Source: Betaproteobacteria bacterium LSUCC0117 (GTDB lineage Bacteria; Pseudomonadota; Gammaproteobacteria; Burkholderiales; Burkholderiaceae_C). From it: DNA of 64,000 bases. This document shows positions 1 to 8,488 of this stretch, one piece after another. The notes beneath the pieces were generated by a model. The model saw only the letters and a program-made list of their open reading frames with translations, was not told the DNA's origin and did not search any database. The stretch's first letter is position 1. Every line of letters starts with the position of its first letter. A program made the position numbers and the translations under genes. The stretch is taken from positions 137,024 through 201,023 of the forward strand of contig JAUJFZ010000006.1 of NCBI GenBank assembly GCA_030441535.1. Reading direction: 5' to 3'.

Positions 1-142
1 GTACGCTTACGCGAACCAACGCACTCTACGGCTTGCTGATGGGCCCGATGAGGTACACCGTGTGGCCGTCGCAAAGCTGGAATTGGCGAAGCATTCCATT
101 GTGGCGGAAGGCATGGATATGCCCATCACCCGTGGCAATTGA
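1..142 (+). CDS. acyl-CoA dehydrogenase, C-terminal fragment (cut by window edge)
   Basis: Frame 2 is open from the left edge to a TGA at 140-142 and gives 46 residues. The segment RLADGPDEVHRVAVAKLELAK matches the conserved C-terminal helix of the acyl-CoA dehydrogenase superfamily (FAD flavoproteins that desaturate acyl-CoA thioesters), where the Asp-Gly-Pro-Asp-Glu-Val-His run is typical. The start and the catalytic region lie outside the window, so the substrate class cannot be told. It is 18 bases upstream of the GST gene on the same strand and may be cotranscribed with it. Confidence 0.8.
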   Translation, partial: YAYANQRTLRLADGPDEVHRVAVAKLELAKHSIVAEGMDMPITRGN

Positions 143-160
143 TAACTCACAAGGTCTCTC

Positions 161-865
161 ATGATTGACATTTACTCTTGGCCAACCCCCAACGGACACA
201 AAGTTCACATCATGCTCGAAGAGTGTGGTCAGCGTTTGGGGCGTGACTGGAATGCGCACGGTGTTGACATTGGTGCAGGGGATCAATTCGATCCTGAGTT
301 CTTAAAAATCAGTCCGAACAACAAAATTCCAGCGTTGGTTGATCCCAACGGACCGAATGGCAAGCGTTTTGCGCTCTTTGAGTCGGGCGCCATCCTGCTG
401 TATCTGGCCAGTAAATACAACCGTTTTCTGCCCAAGACAGATGCCGGTAAGTTTGAGACGCTTCAATGGTTGATGTTTCAAATGGGCGGGGTGGGGCCTA
501 TGTTGGGGCAAGCGCACCACTTTCGGATTTATGCGCCCGAAAAAATTGATTACGCATATGACCGTTACACCAACGAAGCCAAGCGTATCTATGGGGTGCT
601 CGACAAACAAGTCTCCAAAACGCCGTATATCGCTGGCAAGCAATACACCATCGCCGATATTGCGACGTTCCCGTGGCTGCGCAGTTGGCAGAACCAAGGC
701 ATCGACTGGGCCAATTTCCCGGCGCTGAAAGATTGGTTTGATCGAATCGCCGAGCGCCCAGCTGTCAAGCGGGGTGTCACGGTCCTGGCAGATCGTCGAA
801 AACCGCTTGTTGACCCCAAAGCGCTTGCAGTGCTGTTCGGTAACGAGCAGTACAAAAAACGCTGA
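161..865 (+). CDS. glutathione S-transferase, Nu class (YfcG/YghU-like)
   Basis: 234 residues. The thioredoxin-like N-terminal domain carries TPNGHKV at residues 9-15, the Thr/Asn glutathione-contact motif of Nu-class enzymes, with FESGAI near residue 71 (the usual Glu-Ser gamma-glutamyl contact). The all-helical C-terminal domain includes the conserved IADIATFPW segment. Nu-class members such as E. coli YfcG act as GSH-dependent disulfide or peroxide reductases rather than classic conjugating enzymes; that role is inferred here. The ATG follows AAGGTCTCTC, a weak ribosome site. The upstream acyl-CoA dehydrogenase and downstream DUF2520 gene are on the same strand with short gaps, suggesting one operon. 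Probably cytoplasmic. Confidence 0.88.
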   Translation: MIDIYSWPTPNGHKVHIMLEECGQRLGRDWNAHGVDIGAGDQFDPEFLKISPNNKIPALVDPNGPNGKRFALFESGAILLYLASKYNRFLPKTDAGKFETLQWLMFQMGGVGPMLGQAHHFRIYAPEKIDYAYDRYTNEAKRIYGVLDKQVSKTPYIAGKQYTIADIATFPWLRSWQNQGIDWANFPALKDWFDRIAERPAVKRGVTVLADRRKPLVDPKALAVLFGNEQYKKR

Positions 866-879
866 ACTGCAGCAGCCCA

Positions 880-1800
880 ATGACCACGCGGTATCCACGC
901 ATGGCCTTTATCGGTCCGGGGCGCGTGGGTCGCAGTCTGGCTTTTGCTTTCAAGCAAGCGGGGGTAGACGTTGTTGGGTATGTGGGTCGCGCGGAGTCAT
1001 CGCCTCCTATCGATAACCTGCTTGAGGGGATTCCTCCCCTCCAGACGACCGAGGCCCTCGCAAAAGCGGAATGGATTTGGTTGACGGTGCCCGATGGTCA
1101 AATTAAAGCTGTAAGCGACACCCTCCCCTGGCAACCCCATCACGTTGCGGTTCACTGCAGCGGCGCCACGCCGTTAGACGCCTTGTCGTCGGCTGGCACG
1201 GGAGGCGCTGCTCGGGTTGGCTTTCATCCCATTCAAATTTTTTCGCAGCCCACCATCGCGGCGCATCACCTCGACGGCACCAGTGTCGGTATCGAAATTG
1301 ATCCCAACGACAATCCGCATCAAGCCAGTCGATTGGCGGCGCTCACAGACTGCGCGAATCAACTGGCAGTCGGGGTGGGTATGCGTCCCCTGGCGATTAA
1401 GCCAGGCCAGCGCGCGCTTTACCACGCGGGCGCAGGTTTCGCTGCAAGCGCACTGGTATCCGTTTTGGCCGAAGCGCTGGATTTATGGGCATCCGCAGGA
1501 ATTGAGCCGGCACAAGCCCTCACCGCACTTCTACCGCTGGCACGTACATCGCTTTTGTCGTTCGAATCCGCAGCCACCGGAGGCGCGTTAGACGCTGCGG
1601 TTGCAGGTCCGGTTGCACGTGGGGATCTCGGTGTCATTGAAAGTCACCTGACGGCATTCGAAGAACAAGGCATCGACCCCGCGCTTTACTGCACGATCGG
1701 ATTGAAACAGGTGGCGTTAATGGCGAGGGGCGATCGCTTAAACGCCGTCACGCTTGCGGCAATGGAACAGCGCTTGACAGAATCATCAGTCGGGCACTGA
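880..1800 (+). CDS. Rossmann-like / DUF2520 domain protein
   Basis: 306 residues. An N-terminal Rossmann domain has the dinucleotide motif GPGRVG at residues 12-17, and the C-terminal half is helical and matches the DUF2520 arrangement (RALYHAGAGFAASALVSVLAEA). The family resembles F420-dependent NADP oxidoreductases and ketopantoate or pyrroline-carboxylate reductases, so an NAD(P)-dependent reductase is likely, but the substrate is unknown. It starts 14 bases after the GST stop on the same strand, consistent with cotranscription. No signal peptide is seen, so it should be cytoplasmic. Confidence 0.8.
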   Translation: MTTRYPRMAFIGPGRVGRSLAFAFKQAGVDVVGYVGRAESSPPIDNLLEGIPPLQTTEALAKAEWIWLTVPDGQIKAVSDTLPWQPHHVAVHCSGATPLDALSSAGTGGAARVGFHPIQIFSQPTIAAHHLDGTSVGIEIDPNDNPHQASRLAALTDCANQLAVGVGMRPLAIKPGQRALYHAGAGFAASALVSVLAEALDLWASAGIEPAQALTALLPLARTSLLSFESAATGGALDAAVAGPVARGDLGVIESHLTAFEEQGIDPALYCTIGLKQVALMARGDRLNAVTLAAMEQRLTESSVGH

Positions 1801-1857
1801 CCCCTCACAAGCCGCGTATTCAACCAATGCCAACGATAGCCGCTGGCCTGGCGGTAT

Positions 1858-2523
1858 TCACTGATTGAGTAACCGCTTGAGTTTCGCTATCGCGGTGTCA
1901 GGCGTGGTCAGGACGGGTAGCCCCAAACGTGATCGCACCAACGGCGCAGCCCGCGCCATGCTGAACTGCGCCAATGCAATGAGCCCACAACCCCGCTCCG
2001 CCAGCGCCCTCGCCGCTGCCAACACCAGGGCATCGTGGGTTGCGCCATCACCCGCATTGAGAGCGGTCATGGCATCCTCGACCAGCTGGGTATCCAAGGC
2101 ACAGCTATCGCCAAATTCGGGCGGCATGCTCACCAACGTAGGTGCGAAGGATGCAATCAAACCAATGGTTGGATCGGCCTTCGAAGAAGCCATCCGCCAC
2201 GCGCTAGCTTCCTCAATCATGGCCTCGTTAGGTTTCAAAATGGGGATTCGCGGATGCCGTGCCGCGGCCGCTTCGATACAGGGACCAAATGCTGAGCACG
2301 TGAACAATACGCCCTTCGCGCCTGTGTTGACGGCGTAATCAGTCAGGTCGATGAAACGCTGCGTCATAGCCCCATCTAACCCCTGACCGTTTTGGGCCAA
2401 GTCTGCTGACAGACTGTCGTCGAGCAGATTCATTCGAGTGGCTTCAGGCCATGAAGCTTCGAACGCTTGATTGATCGGGTCCACAGAGTGCGCAAGGGCG
2501 TGAATAAGGGCGATGCGCGGCAT
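1858..2523 (-). CDS. Asp/Glu/hydantoin racemase superfamily protein
   Basis: 221 residues. Two cysteines sit where this superfamily has its catalytic pair: Cys76 in LFTCSAFG and Cys179 in ERGCGLIALAQ. Members include aspartate and glutamate racemases, maleate isomerase and arylmalonate decarboxylase. Which reaction applies here cannot be read from the sequence. The gene is convergent with the DUF2520 gene (57-bp gap) and is followed upstream by tRNA-Arg on the same strand, so it may be read from the tRNA promoter region or its own. Start is an ATG at 2523. Cytoplasmic. Confidence 0.75.
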   Translation of the reverse strand: MPRIALIHALAHSVDPINQAFEASWPEATRMNLLDDSLSADLAQNGQGLDGAMTQRFIDLTDYAVNTGAKGVLFTCSAFGPCIEAAAARHPRIPILKPNEAMIEEASAWRMASSKADPTIGLIASFAPTLVSMPPEFGDSCALDTQLVEDAMTALNAGDGATHDALVLAAARALAERGCGLIALAQFSMARAAPLVRSRLGLPVLTTPDTAIAKLKRLLNQ

Positions 2524-2538
2524 AACAAATCCTGTATT

Positions 2539-2615
<77 letters not shown>

Positions 2616-2646
2616 ATCTGAGTTAGTTGAGCGATTAAACCAGAAA

Positions 2647-2671
2647 TAAAAAAGCCCCTGTGATGGGGCAT
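2647..2671 (-). terminator. rho-independent terminator after tRNA-Pro
   Basis: Read on the minus strand: TGCCCC-ATCACA-GGGGC followed by a run of six T. It lies between tRNA-Pro and tRNA-Arg, so the two tRNAs are probably separate transcripts, or the second is reached only by read-through. Confidence 0.75.
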
Positions 2672-2685
2672 TTTCAATTGACTCA

Positions 2686-2762
<77 letters not shown>

Positions 2763-2843
2763 ACAGCTTTGTATTGTAGCGACTAAAACCTCTAATTCCG
2801 GACGCACCAGGTCTCCGCGAGTAATTAAATTGCGCGGCATTGG

Positions 2844-3713
2844 TCACAAAACCGTTCGCATTTGTGCGGCGGCCTCGTGTAACCAGCTGAGCCAACGGGT
2901 CGTTACCGCAGGCTCTGGACTTGCCCCATTCGCTCCACTGGCGAGCACCACATTCAGAGCGGCAACCACTTGGCCATCGGCGCGCTGAAGCGGTACAGCG
3001 ATGGCTTGCACACCCCACTCATGCTCATCCACCGCGTGCACCCAATGCTGGGCTCGGGCCTGATTGAGTCGCTCTAATAGGCCTGAGGGCGTTGTGATGG
3101 TCTGTGGTGTCAGGCGCGTTAATGAATGGGCGCGCAACCAGTTGTCGACCGCTGCTTCCGGCCAGTAAGCCATCAATATTTGTCCAGTTGATGTGGCGTG
3201 CATGGGTAAGCGCGCGCCCAAGTGCAGGCCCTGTGCCATGGTCATGATCTGCCGAATGTGTTGCGCTTGGCGCGTGTGCAAGTCAACACCCGATGGCGAG
3301 ACGGCAACCGGCAGCGCCTGCACTGCACCAACCAGTGCGGTGCGGCTACGCGCAACGATGACGACCTCCCCACCATCGGGGACAACCACCGAAAAAGCGC
3401 CCCCCGTGTGCGTGGCGAGCTGATCCAGGTGAGGCTGGACTACTCTTGGCAGTTGTGCCGAAGCCAGGTAGTTACCACTGAACTGCATGACCTTGGGCGT
3501 CAACCAAAACTGCCGGCCATCAGTCTCCAGGTAACCCAATGCGTGCAGCGTCAACAAATATCGTCGAGCCGCTGCTCGTGTCAATTCTGCACGCTGCGCT
3601 GCCTGTGTGGCATTGAGCCGCTGATGCGCATGATCAAAGGCTTGCAGCAGTTGAAGGCCCTTGGCTAAGCCCGCAATGTAATCACGTGAGGCCAATGTGG
3701 CAGTGGGCGACAT
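2844..3713 (-). CDS. pobR: IclR-family transcriptional regulator, PobR/PcaR-like
   Basis: 289 residues from the chosen ATG at 3713; a GTG 36 bases further upstream (3749) would add 12 residues but would place the coding region against the operator. An N-terminal winged helix-turn-helix (RDYIAGLAKGLQLLQAFDHA, then LNATQAAQRAELTRAAARRYLLTL) is followed by an IclR effector domain. It is divergent from pobA, the arrangement used by IclR-type activators of 4-hydroxybenzoate and protocatechuate catabolism in Acinetobacter. The shared intergenic region has three matching half-sites (3754-3792). Likely role: 4-hydroxybenzoate-responsive activator of pobA and repressor of itself. The symbol is assigned by context and family; the effector is inferred. 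Confidence 0.75.
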   Translation of the reverse strand: MSPTATLASRDYIAGLAKGLQLLQAFDHAHQRLNATQAAQRAELTRAAARRYLLTLHALGYLETDGRQFWLTPKVMQFSGNYLASAQLPRVVQPHLDQLATHTGGAFSVVVPDGGEVVIVARSRTALVGAVQALPVAVSPSGVDLHTRQAQHIRQIMTMAQGLHLGARLPMHATSTGQILMAYWPEAAVDNWLRAHSLTRLTPQTITTPSGLLERLNQARAQHWVHAVDEHEWGVQAIAVPLQRADGQVVAALNVVLASGANGASPEPAVTTRWLSWLHEAAAQMRTVL

Positions 3714-3753
3714 GTTGGAGTTGAGCGAGGTTATTGGAAGTTGATTCACAAAT

Positions 3754-3792
3754 TTGCGCGATTATCGCACAACCCAGTTAATGATCGCGCAA
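3754..3792. promoter_or_regulatory. candidate PobR-type operator: palindrome plus a third direct half-site
   Basis: TTGCGCGAT (3754-3762), one centre base, then ATCGCACAA (3764-3772) form a near-perfect 19-bp palindrome. A third half-site, ATCGCGCAA (3784-3792), repeats the right arm exactly 20 bases further on, about two helical turns. Published operators of the IclR-type regulators PobR and PcaU have the same plan (two sites in a palindrome, one direct). It sits between the divergent regulator and pobA. Confidence 0.65.
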
Positions 3793-3873
3793 TAACCGCG
3801 TGCCCCCAGTGCGAGCGGACGACTCTCACCCTAGGATCAAAAACATCAACAACACCCAACACCGCAGGTGAAT

Positions 3874-5046
3874 ATGAATACACAAGTCGCCATCATTGGG
3901 GCCGGTCCGTCAGGCTTGCTACTCGGCCAGTTGCTTTACAAAGCAGGTATCGACAACATCATTATCGAGCGCCAGAGCGCGGCATACGTCTTGGGACGCA
4001 TTCGTGCCGGCGTGCTTGAGCAGGGGACCGTGGACGCGCTGACCGAGGTCGGTGTCGACGCGCGCATGCACCAAGAGGGGCTACCCCACGATGGCTTTGA
4101 TTTGCTTTTCAAAGGCCAACGTCATCGGATTGACCTGAATGCGCTCACTGGCGGCAAACGCGTCATGGTGTACGGTCAAACGGAGGTGACTAAAGACCTG
4201 ATGCAGGCTCGGGAGAAAGTTGGCCTGAAGACAATTTATAGCGCCGAGGACGTCGCCATTGCCGATTTCGACGGTGTCCATCCCAAGGTCAGCTATAGCC
4301 TTGATGGACAACGCCATGAGCTAAGCGCTCGATTCATTGCGGGTTGTGACGGTTTTCATGGGGTATGCCGAGCCAGCGTCCCCGCAGACCGACTGGAAAC
4401 CTACGAGAAGGTGTATCCATTTGGTTGGCTGGGCGTCCTAGCTGACGTGCCACCAGTCGCACACGAGCTGATCTACGCCAACACCAACCGCGGCTTTGCG
4501 CTGTGTTCCATGCGGAGCATGACGCGCAGCCGTTATTACATTCAATGCCCGCTCACCGATCGCGTCGACCAGTGGAGTGACGACGCCTTCTGGACTGAGT
4601 TGCGCCATCGCCTGGACCCAGAGGCCGCGGCACAGCTCGTGACGGGACCGTCGATCGAGAAAAGCATCGCACCGCTGCGCAGTTTCGTGACGGAGCCCAT
4701 GCGCTTTGGCAGCCTTTTCTTGGCCGGTGATGCTGCACACATCGTGCCGCCGACGGGTGCCAAAGGTCTGAATTTAGCCGCATCAGATGTGCGGTATTTA
4801 GCGCGCGCATTCAGCAGTTACTTCCTTGACAAGGATGAACAGGGGATTACGCAATACTCTGAAAAAGCGTTGGCACGTGTTTGGAAGGCCGAGCGCTTCT
4901 CGTGGTGGTTTACCAGCTTGATGCATCAATTTCCGGCAGAGGGTGCTTTCAATCAAAAGGTTCAAGAGGCAGAGCTTGCGTATTTGGTGAGTTCTCAAGC
5001 CGCGAGTACCGCATTGGCGGAGAATTACGTGGGTTTGCCGCTCTAA
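3874..5046 (+). CDS. pobA: 4-hydroxybenzoate 3-monooxygenase
   Basis: 390 residues from the ATG at 3874, close to the 394 of the Pseudomonas enzyme; a GTG six bases upstream is possible, but ATG has GCAGG ahead of it and gives the family N-terminus (MNTQVAIIGAGPSG). It is an FAD and NADPH-dependent hydroxylase converting 4-hydroxybenzoate to protocatechuate. Visible marks are the FAD motif GAGPSG near residue 10, RIRAGVLEQGTVD, the central FIAGCDGFHG (DG motif), and GDAAHIVPPTGAKGLNLAASD, the second FAD motif with the active-site Pro. Cytoplasmic. Divergent regulator upstream; a CaiB/BaiF gene follows after 12 bases, probably in the same operon. Confidence 0.96.
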   Translation: MNTQVAIIGAGPSGLLLGQLLYKAGIDNIIIERQSAAYVLGRIRAGVLEQGTVDALTEVGVDARMHQEGLPHDGFDLLFKGQRHRIDLNALTGGKRVMVYGQTEVTKDLMQAREKVGLKTIYSAEDVAIADFDGVHPKVSYSLDGQRHELSARFIAGCDGFHGVCRASVPADRLETYEKVYPFGWLGVLADVPPVAHELIYANTNRGFALCSMRSMTRSRYYIQCPLTDRVDQWSDDAFWTELRHRLDPEAAAQLVTGPSIEKSIAPLRSFVTEPMRFGSLFLAGDAAHIVPPTGAKGLNLAASDVRYLARAFSSYFLDKDEQGITQYSEKALARVWKAERFSWWFTSLMHQFPAEGAFNQKVQEAELAYLVSSQAASTALAENYVGLPL

Positions 5047-5058
5047 AATCGAGGAACC

Positions 5059-5946
5059 ATGCACACAACTCGGCACGCCATCAAACCGCTCAAGGGCTTG
5101 CGGATACTCAGCCTGGCGTTGAATTTGCCTGGTCCTGCTGCCCTATGGCGACTCCGCCAAATGGGCGCTACCTGTGTCAAGCTCGAGCCGCCAAACGGAG
5201 ACCCGATGGCGCACTATTGCCACCCAGCCTACGACATCATGCACGGAGGCATTCGCGTCATCACGGCGGACTTAAAGGCACCGGCTGGCCAGAAACGCTT
5301 GCACGAACTGCTGGCCAAGACCGATATCTTGCTCACATCCTTTCGGCCGAGTGCGCTCAGAAAATTGGGACTCTCGTGGCCAGACCTGCGCACGGCCTAC
5401 CCTGACTTGAGTTTGGTACAAATCGTAGGCGCAGCAGGACCCGAGGCAGAAATTGCGGGCCATGACCTAACCTACATGGCCGAAAACGGCCTCGTCAATG
5501 ACCTCTCGTTGCCTGCGACCTTGTTTGCGGATATGGCGGGCGCACTGATGGCGTCTGAGGCCTGCTTGGCCGTGATTCTTGAGCGCCATCGCAAGGCGAC
5601 AGGCTCAATGGTTACGGTTGCGCTGCGCGACGCAGCTCAATTCTTGGGAAATCCCCGCACCTGGGGGCTCACGTTACCAACTGGCCCCGTAGGCGGCGCT
5701 CATGCCGGCTACGGCGTGTATGCGTGCAAAGACGGTCGAGTAGCCGTTGCGGCGCTTGAGCCCCACTTCGCGACGGCTCTATTAACCTCAACCAGCCTTG
5801 CCACCGCGCAGGCGGCTAAGGAAACCGACTGGTTCTCTCAGGCAACGGCCAAACGCTTAAAGCGGTATTTTGCCGGTCAGTCATGCGAACAACTCAGTGC
5901 GTTGGCGACCGCACACGACCTACCCCTGCTGTGCCTCCAGACCTGA
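5059..5946 (+). CDS. short CaiB/BaiF (class III) CoA-transferase family protein
   Basis: 295 residues, clearly shorter than the usual 380-400 of the family. The N-terminal region fits (LKGLRILSLALNLPGPAALWRLRQMGA, then DLKAPAGQKRLHELLAKTDILLTSFRP), and the aspartate that forms the acyl-enzyme in formyl-CoA transferase appears as GHDLTYMAENG near residue 136. The stretch after it is compact, and the region corresponding to the family's long C-terminal part is reduced. It follows pobA by 12 bases with GAGGAA before the ATG, so it is translated from the pob transcript. The substrate is unknown. It may activate an aromatic or dicarboxylic acid or be a divergent relative. Confidence 0.75.
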   Translation: MHTTRHAIKPLKGLRILSLALNLPGPAALWRLRQMGATCVKLEPPNGDPMAHYCHPAYDIMHGGIRVITADLKAPAGQKRLHELLAKTDILLTSFRPSALRKLGLSWPDLRTAYPDLSLVQIVGAAGPEAEIAGHDLTYMAENGLVNDLSLPATLFADMAGALMASEACLAVILERHRKATGSMVTVALRDAAQFLGNPRTWGLTLPTGPVGGAHAGYGVYACKDGRVAVAALEPHFATALLTSTSLATAQAAKETDWFSQATAKRLKRYFAGQSCEQLSALATAHDLPLLCLQT

Positions 5947-5983
5947 GTCCACCGAAAGGTCGGCATACGCTTCGCTTGTGGCG

Positions 5984-8335
5984 CTATTTCGCTTTTTTGA
6001 TGGTCCGCTTTGCGGCCAAGCCTGCTCGTGGCGGCAAGCCCGTGTGTTGCGTTAACAAACTGCCTTTGACCGGACGACCTGCGCGCGGTGCATCGACCTT
6101 TGGGGTACTGTTTTTGCGGCGCGGGCTGACGTAGCTGCCGGTATTCAAGGGTTGGTAGCTCGGGATCAAATGGACTTTGCCATTACCGATCAAATCCGCG
6201 CGCCCCATCGATTTGAGGGCCTCGCGGAGCAAAGGCCAATTATTGGGATCGTGGTAGCGTAAAAAAGCCTTGTGCAAGCGCCGGCGCTTTTCACCCCGCA
6301 CCACATCAACCGTCTCCGTATCACGCCCTACTTTGCGCAACGGATTCTTACCTGAGTGGTACATCGCCGTGGCGGTCGCCATCGGGCTGGGATAGAAAGT
6401 CTGCACTTGGTCGGCGCGAAAGCCATTACGCTTCAGCCATAGCGCCAAATTCATCATGTCCTCGTCGCGGGTACCCGGATGCGCGGCAATGAAGTAAGGG
6501 ATCAAGTACTGCTTCTTACCAGCCTCAAGGCTGTACTTATCGAACATGCGTTTGAAGCGGTCATAGGTGCCAATACCAGGCTTCATCATTTTCGACAACG
6601 GCTCGCCTTCGGTATGCTCTGGGGCGATCTTGAGGTAGCCACCGACGTGATGCGTCACCAACTCTTTCACATATTCCGGACTCTCAACAGCAAGGTCATA
6701 ACGCAACCCCGAGCCGATAAGGATTTTTTTCACACCGCGCAGTGCCCGCGCGCGTCGATACAGCTTGATTAGCGGATCGTGGTTGGTATTTAAATTCGAA
6801 CAAATGCCGGGATAGACGCAACTGGGCTTGCGACAGGCTGCTTCAATCTCGGGTGACTTACAGCCAATTCGATACATGTTTGCAGTCGGGCCACCGAGGT
6901 CCGATATAACCCCCGTAAAGCCAGTCACCTGATCACGAATTGCTTCCACCTCTTTGATGATGGAGTCTTCAGAGCGACTTTGGATCACGCGTCCTTCGTG
7001 CTCCGTGATCGAACAGAAGGTACAACCGCCAAAGCATCCCCGCATGATGTTGATTGAGAAACGAATCATCTCCCATGCTGGAATTTTGGTCTCACCGTCG
7101 TGCCCCCCCTGCTTGTCCGCATACTTGGGGTGGGGGCTGCGTGCATAGGGGAGATCAAACACATGATCCATCTCGGCCGTGGTGAGGGGAATCGGCGGTG
7201 GCGTCACCCAGACATCGCGTGCGGTGGCGCCCTCCCCGTGCGCCTGAACCAAAGCGCGCGCATTACCGGGGTTGGTTTCAAGATGCAGCACACGATTGGC
7301 ATGCGCGTACAACACCGAGTCACGCTTGACCTGCTCATACGATGGCAGACGAATCACCGACTTATCTCGTGGCGGCACTTTAACTTTGCCGGTGCGGGTC
7401 GTGGTCGTTGAACTCGGCATGAATACCAATGGCTTGACGCGCGGATCACCCCTTACGCCGCCATCGGCTGCGGCATTCGATGCGCCTGCCTTGGCCTGCG
7501 CCTCCTCCTCACGAGCGCAACTGCCACCTTGCAGCGCAGCTTGTTCGCTCACCATCAAATACGGGTTGATGTGGCTGTCGACACGCCCAGGTTGATCCAC
7601 CTCAGTTGAGTCAATCTCGAACCACCCCTCTGGCGTCTCACGCCGGACAAAGGCCGTACCGCGGACGTCAGTGATGTCGTGGATCGACTCTCCTTTGCCG
7701 AGCCGATGAGCGATCTCAATGATTGCGCGTTCAGCGTTGCCATACAAAAGCAAATCACACTTCGAGTCGACTACGAGCGAGCGACGAACCTTATCTTGCC
7801 AATAGTCGTAATGCGCAATGCGGCGCAATGAGCCTTCAATACCGCCAACAACAATTGGCACATCCTTATACGCCTCACGGCAGCGCTGCGAATAGACCAG
7901 CGCCGCGCGATCGGGCCGCGAGCCGCCTTGACCACCGGCGGTGTATGCATCATCAGAACGAATTTTTCGATCCGCCGTGTAGCGATTGATCATCGAGTCC
8001 ATGTTTCCGGCGGTGACACCGAAAAACAAGTTGGGCTTACCAAGGACGCGGAACGGGTCAGCGCTTTGCCAGTCAGGCTGCGCGATGATACCGACACGAA
8101 AGCCCTGTGCTTCAAGGGTTCGCCCAATAACGGCCATACCAAAACTGGGATGATCGACGTAGGCATCGCCGGTGACGATGATGATGTCACAGCTGTCCCA
8201 TCCCAAGGCTGTCATCTCAGCACGCGACGTCGGCAAAAACTTGGCCGTTCCAAAGCGGCTGGCCCAATAGGGCCGATAGCTGGTGATGGGTTTCGCGAGT
8301 CGCTCGAATTGCGACACGTCGACGGGCATGTTCAT
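5984..8335 (-). CDS. ygiQ: YgiQ-family radical SAM protein (UPF0313)
   Basis: 783 residues from ATG 8335; a GTG at 8362 would add nine. The N-terminal UPF0313 region (LPTSRAEMTALGWDSCDIIIVTGDAYVDHP) precedes a radical SAM core with the cluster motif in GCFGGCTFCSI (CxxxCxxC). Members bind a [4Fe-4S] cluster and S-adenosylmethionine; the reaction is not established. The C-terminal tail is rich in Lys and Arg. Convergent with the CaiB/BaiF gene and separated by a terminator from the binding-protein gene to its right. Confidence 0.9.
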   Translation of the reverse strand: MNMPVDVSQFERLAKPITSYRPYWASRFGTAKFLPTSRAEMTALGWDSCDIIIVTGDAYVDHPSFGMAVIGRTLEAQGFRVGIIAQPDWQSADPFRVLGKPNLFFGVTAGNMDSMINRYTADRKIRSDDAYTAGGQGGSRPDRAALVYSQRCREAYKDVPIVVGGIEGSLRRIAHYDYWQDKVRRSLVVDSKCDLLLYGNAERAIIEIAHRLGKGESIHDITDVRGTAFVRRETPEGWFEIDSTEVDQPGRVDSHINPYLMVSEQAALQGGSCAREEEAQAKAGASNAAADGGVRGDPRVKPLVFMPSSTTTTRTGKVKVPPRDKSVIRLPSYEQVKRDSVLYAHANRVLHLETNPGNARALVQAHGEGATARDVWVTPPPIPLTTAEMDHVFDLPYARSPHPKYADKQGGHDGETKIPAWEMIRFSINIMRGCFGGCTFCSITEHEGRVIQSRSEDSIIKEVEAIRDQVTGFTGVISDLGGPTANMYRIGCKSPEIEAACRKPSCVYPGICSNLNTNHDPLIKLYRRARALRGVKKILIGSGLRYDLAVESPEYVKELVTHHVGGYLKIAPEHTEGEPLSKMMKPGIGTYDRFKRMFDKYSLEAGKKQYLIPYFIAAHPGTRDEDMMNLALWLKRNGFRADQVQTFYPSPMATATAMYHSGKNPLRKVGRDTETVDVVRGEKRRRLHKAFLRYHDPNNWPLLREALKSMGRADLIGNGKVHLIPSYQPLNTGSYVSPRRKNSTPKVDAPRAGRPVKGSLLTQHTGLPPRAGLAAKRTIKKAK

Positions 8336-8441
8336 AGGGGGCGCTGGGTTGCTGCGCGACACAATAGCCGCGAACCCGCTATTTTAGACGTTACCCACAC
8401 ATTTGGCACGGCCTGTCCAGAGGCACAAAAATCGTATGGAC

Positions 8442-8470
8442 AAAAAAAAGCCACCCGAAGGTGGCTTTTT
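8442..8470 (-). terminator. rho-independent terminator after the ABC binding-protein gene
   Basis: Stem AAAAAGCCACC / GGTGGCTTTTT with loop CGAA. The minus strand ends in eight T. It lies 18 bases after the stop of the gene at 8489-9655. The hairpin is symmetric enough to work in both directions. Confidence 0.85.
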
Positions 8471-8488
8471 GCGGTTGCGCGCCGTTGA

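Noticed and set aside
302..898. Long minus-strand frame opposite the GST gene
   Set aside because: It mirrors the coding strand and shows no family features or ribosome site.
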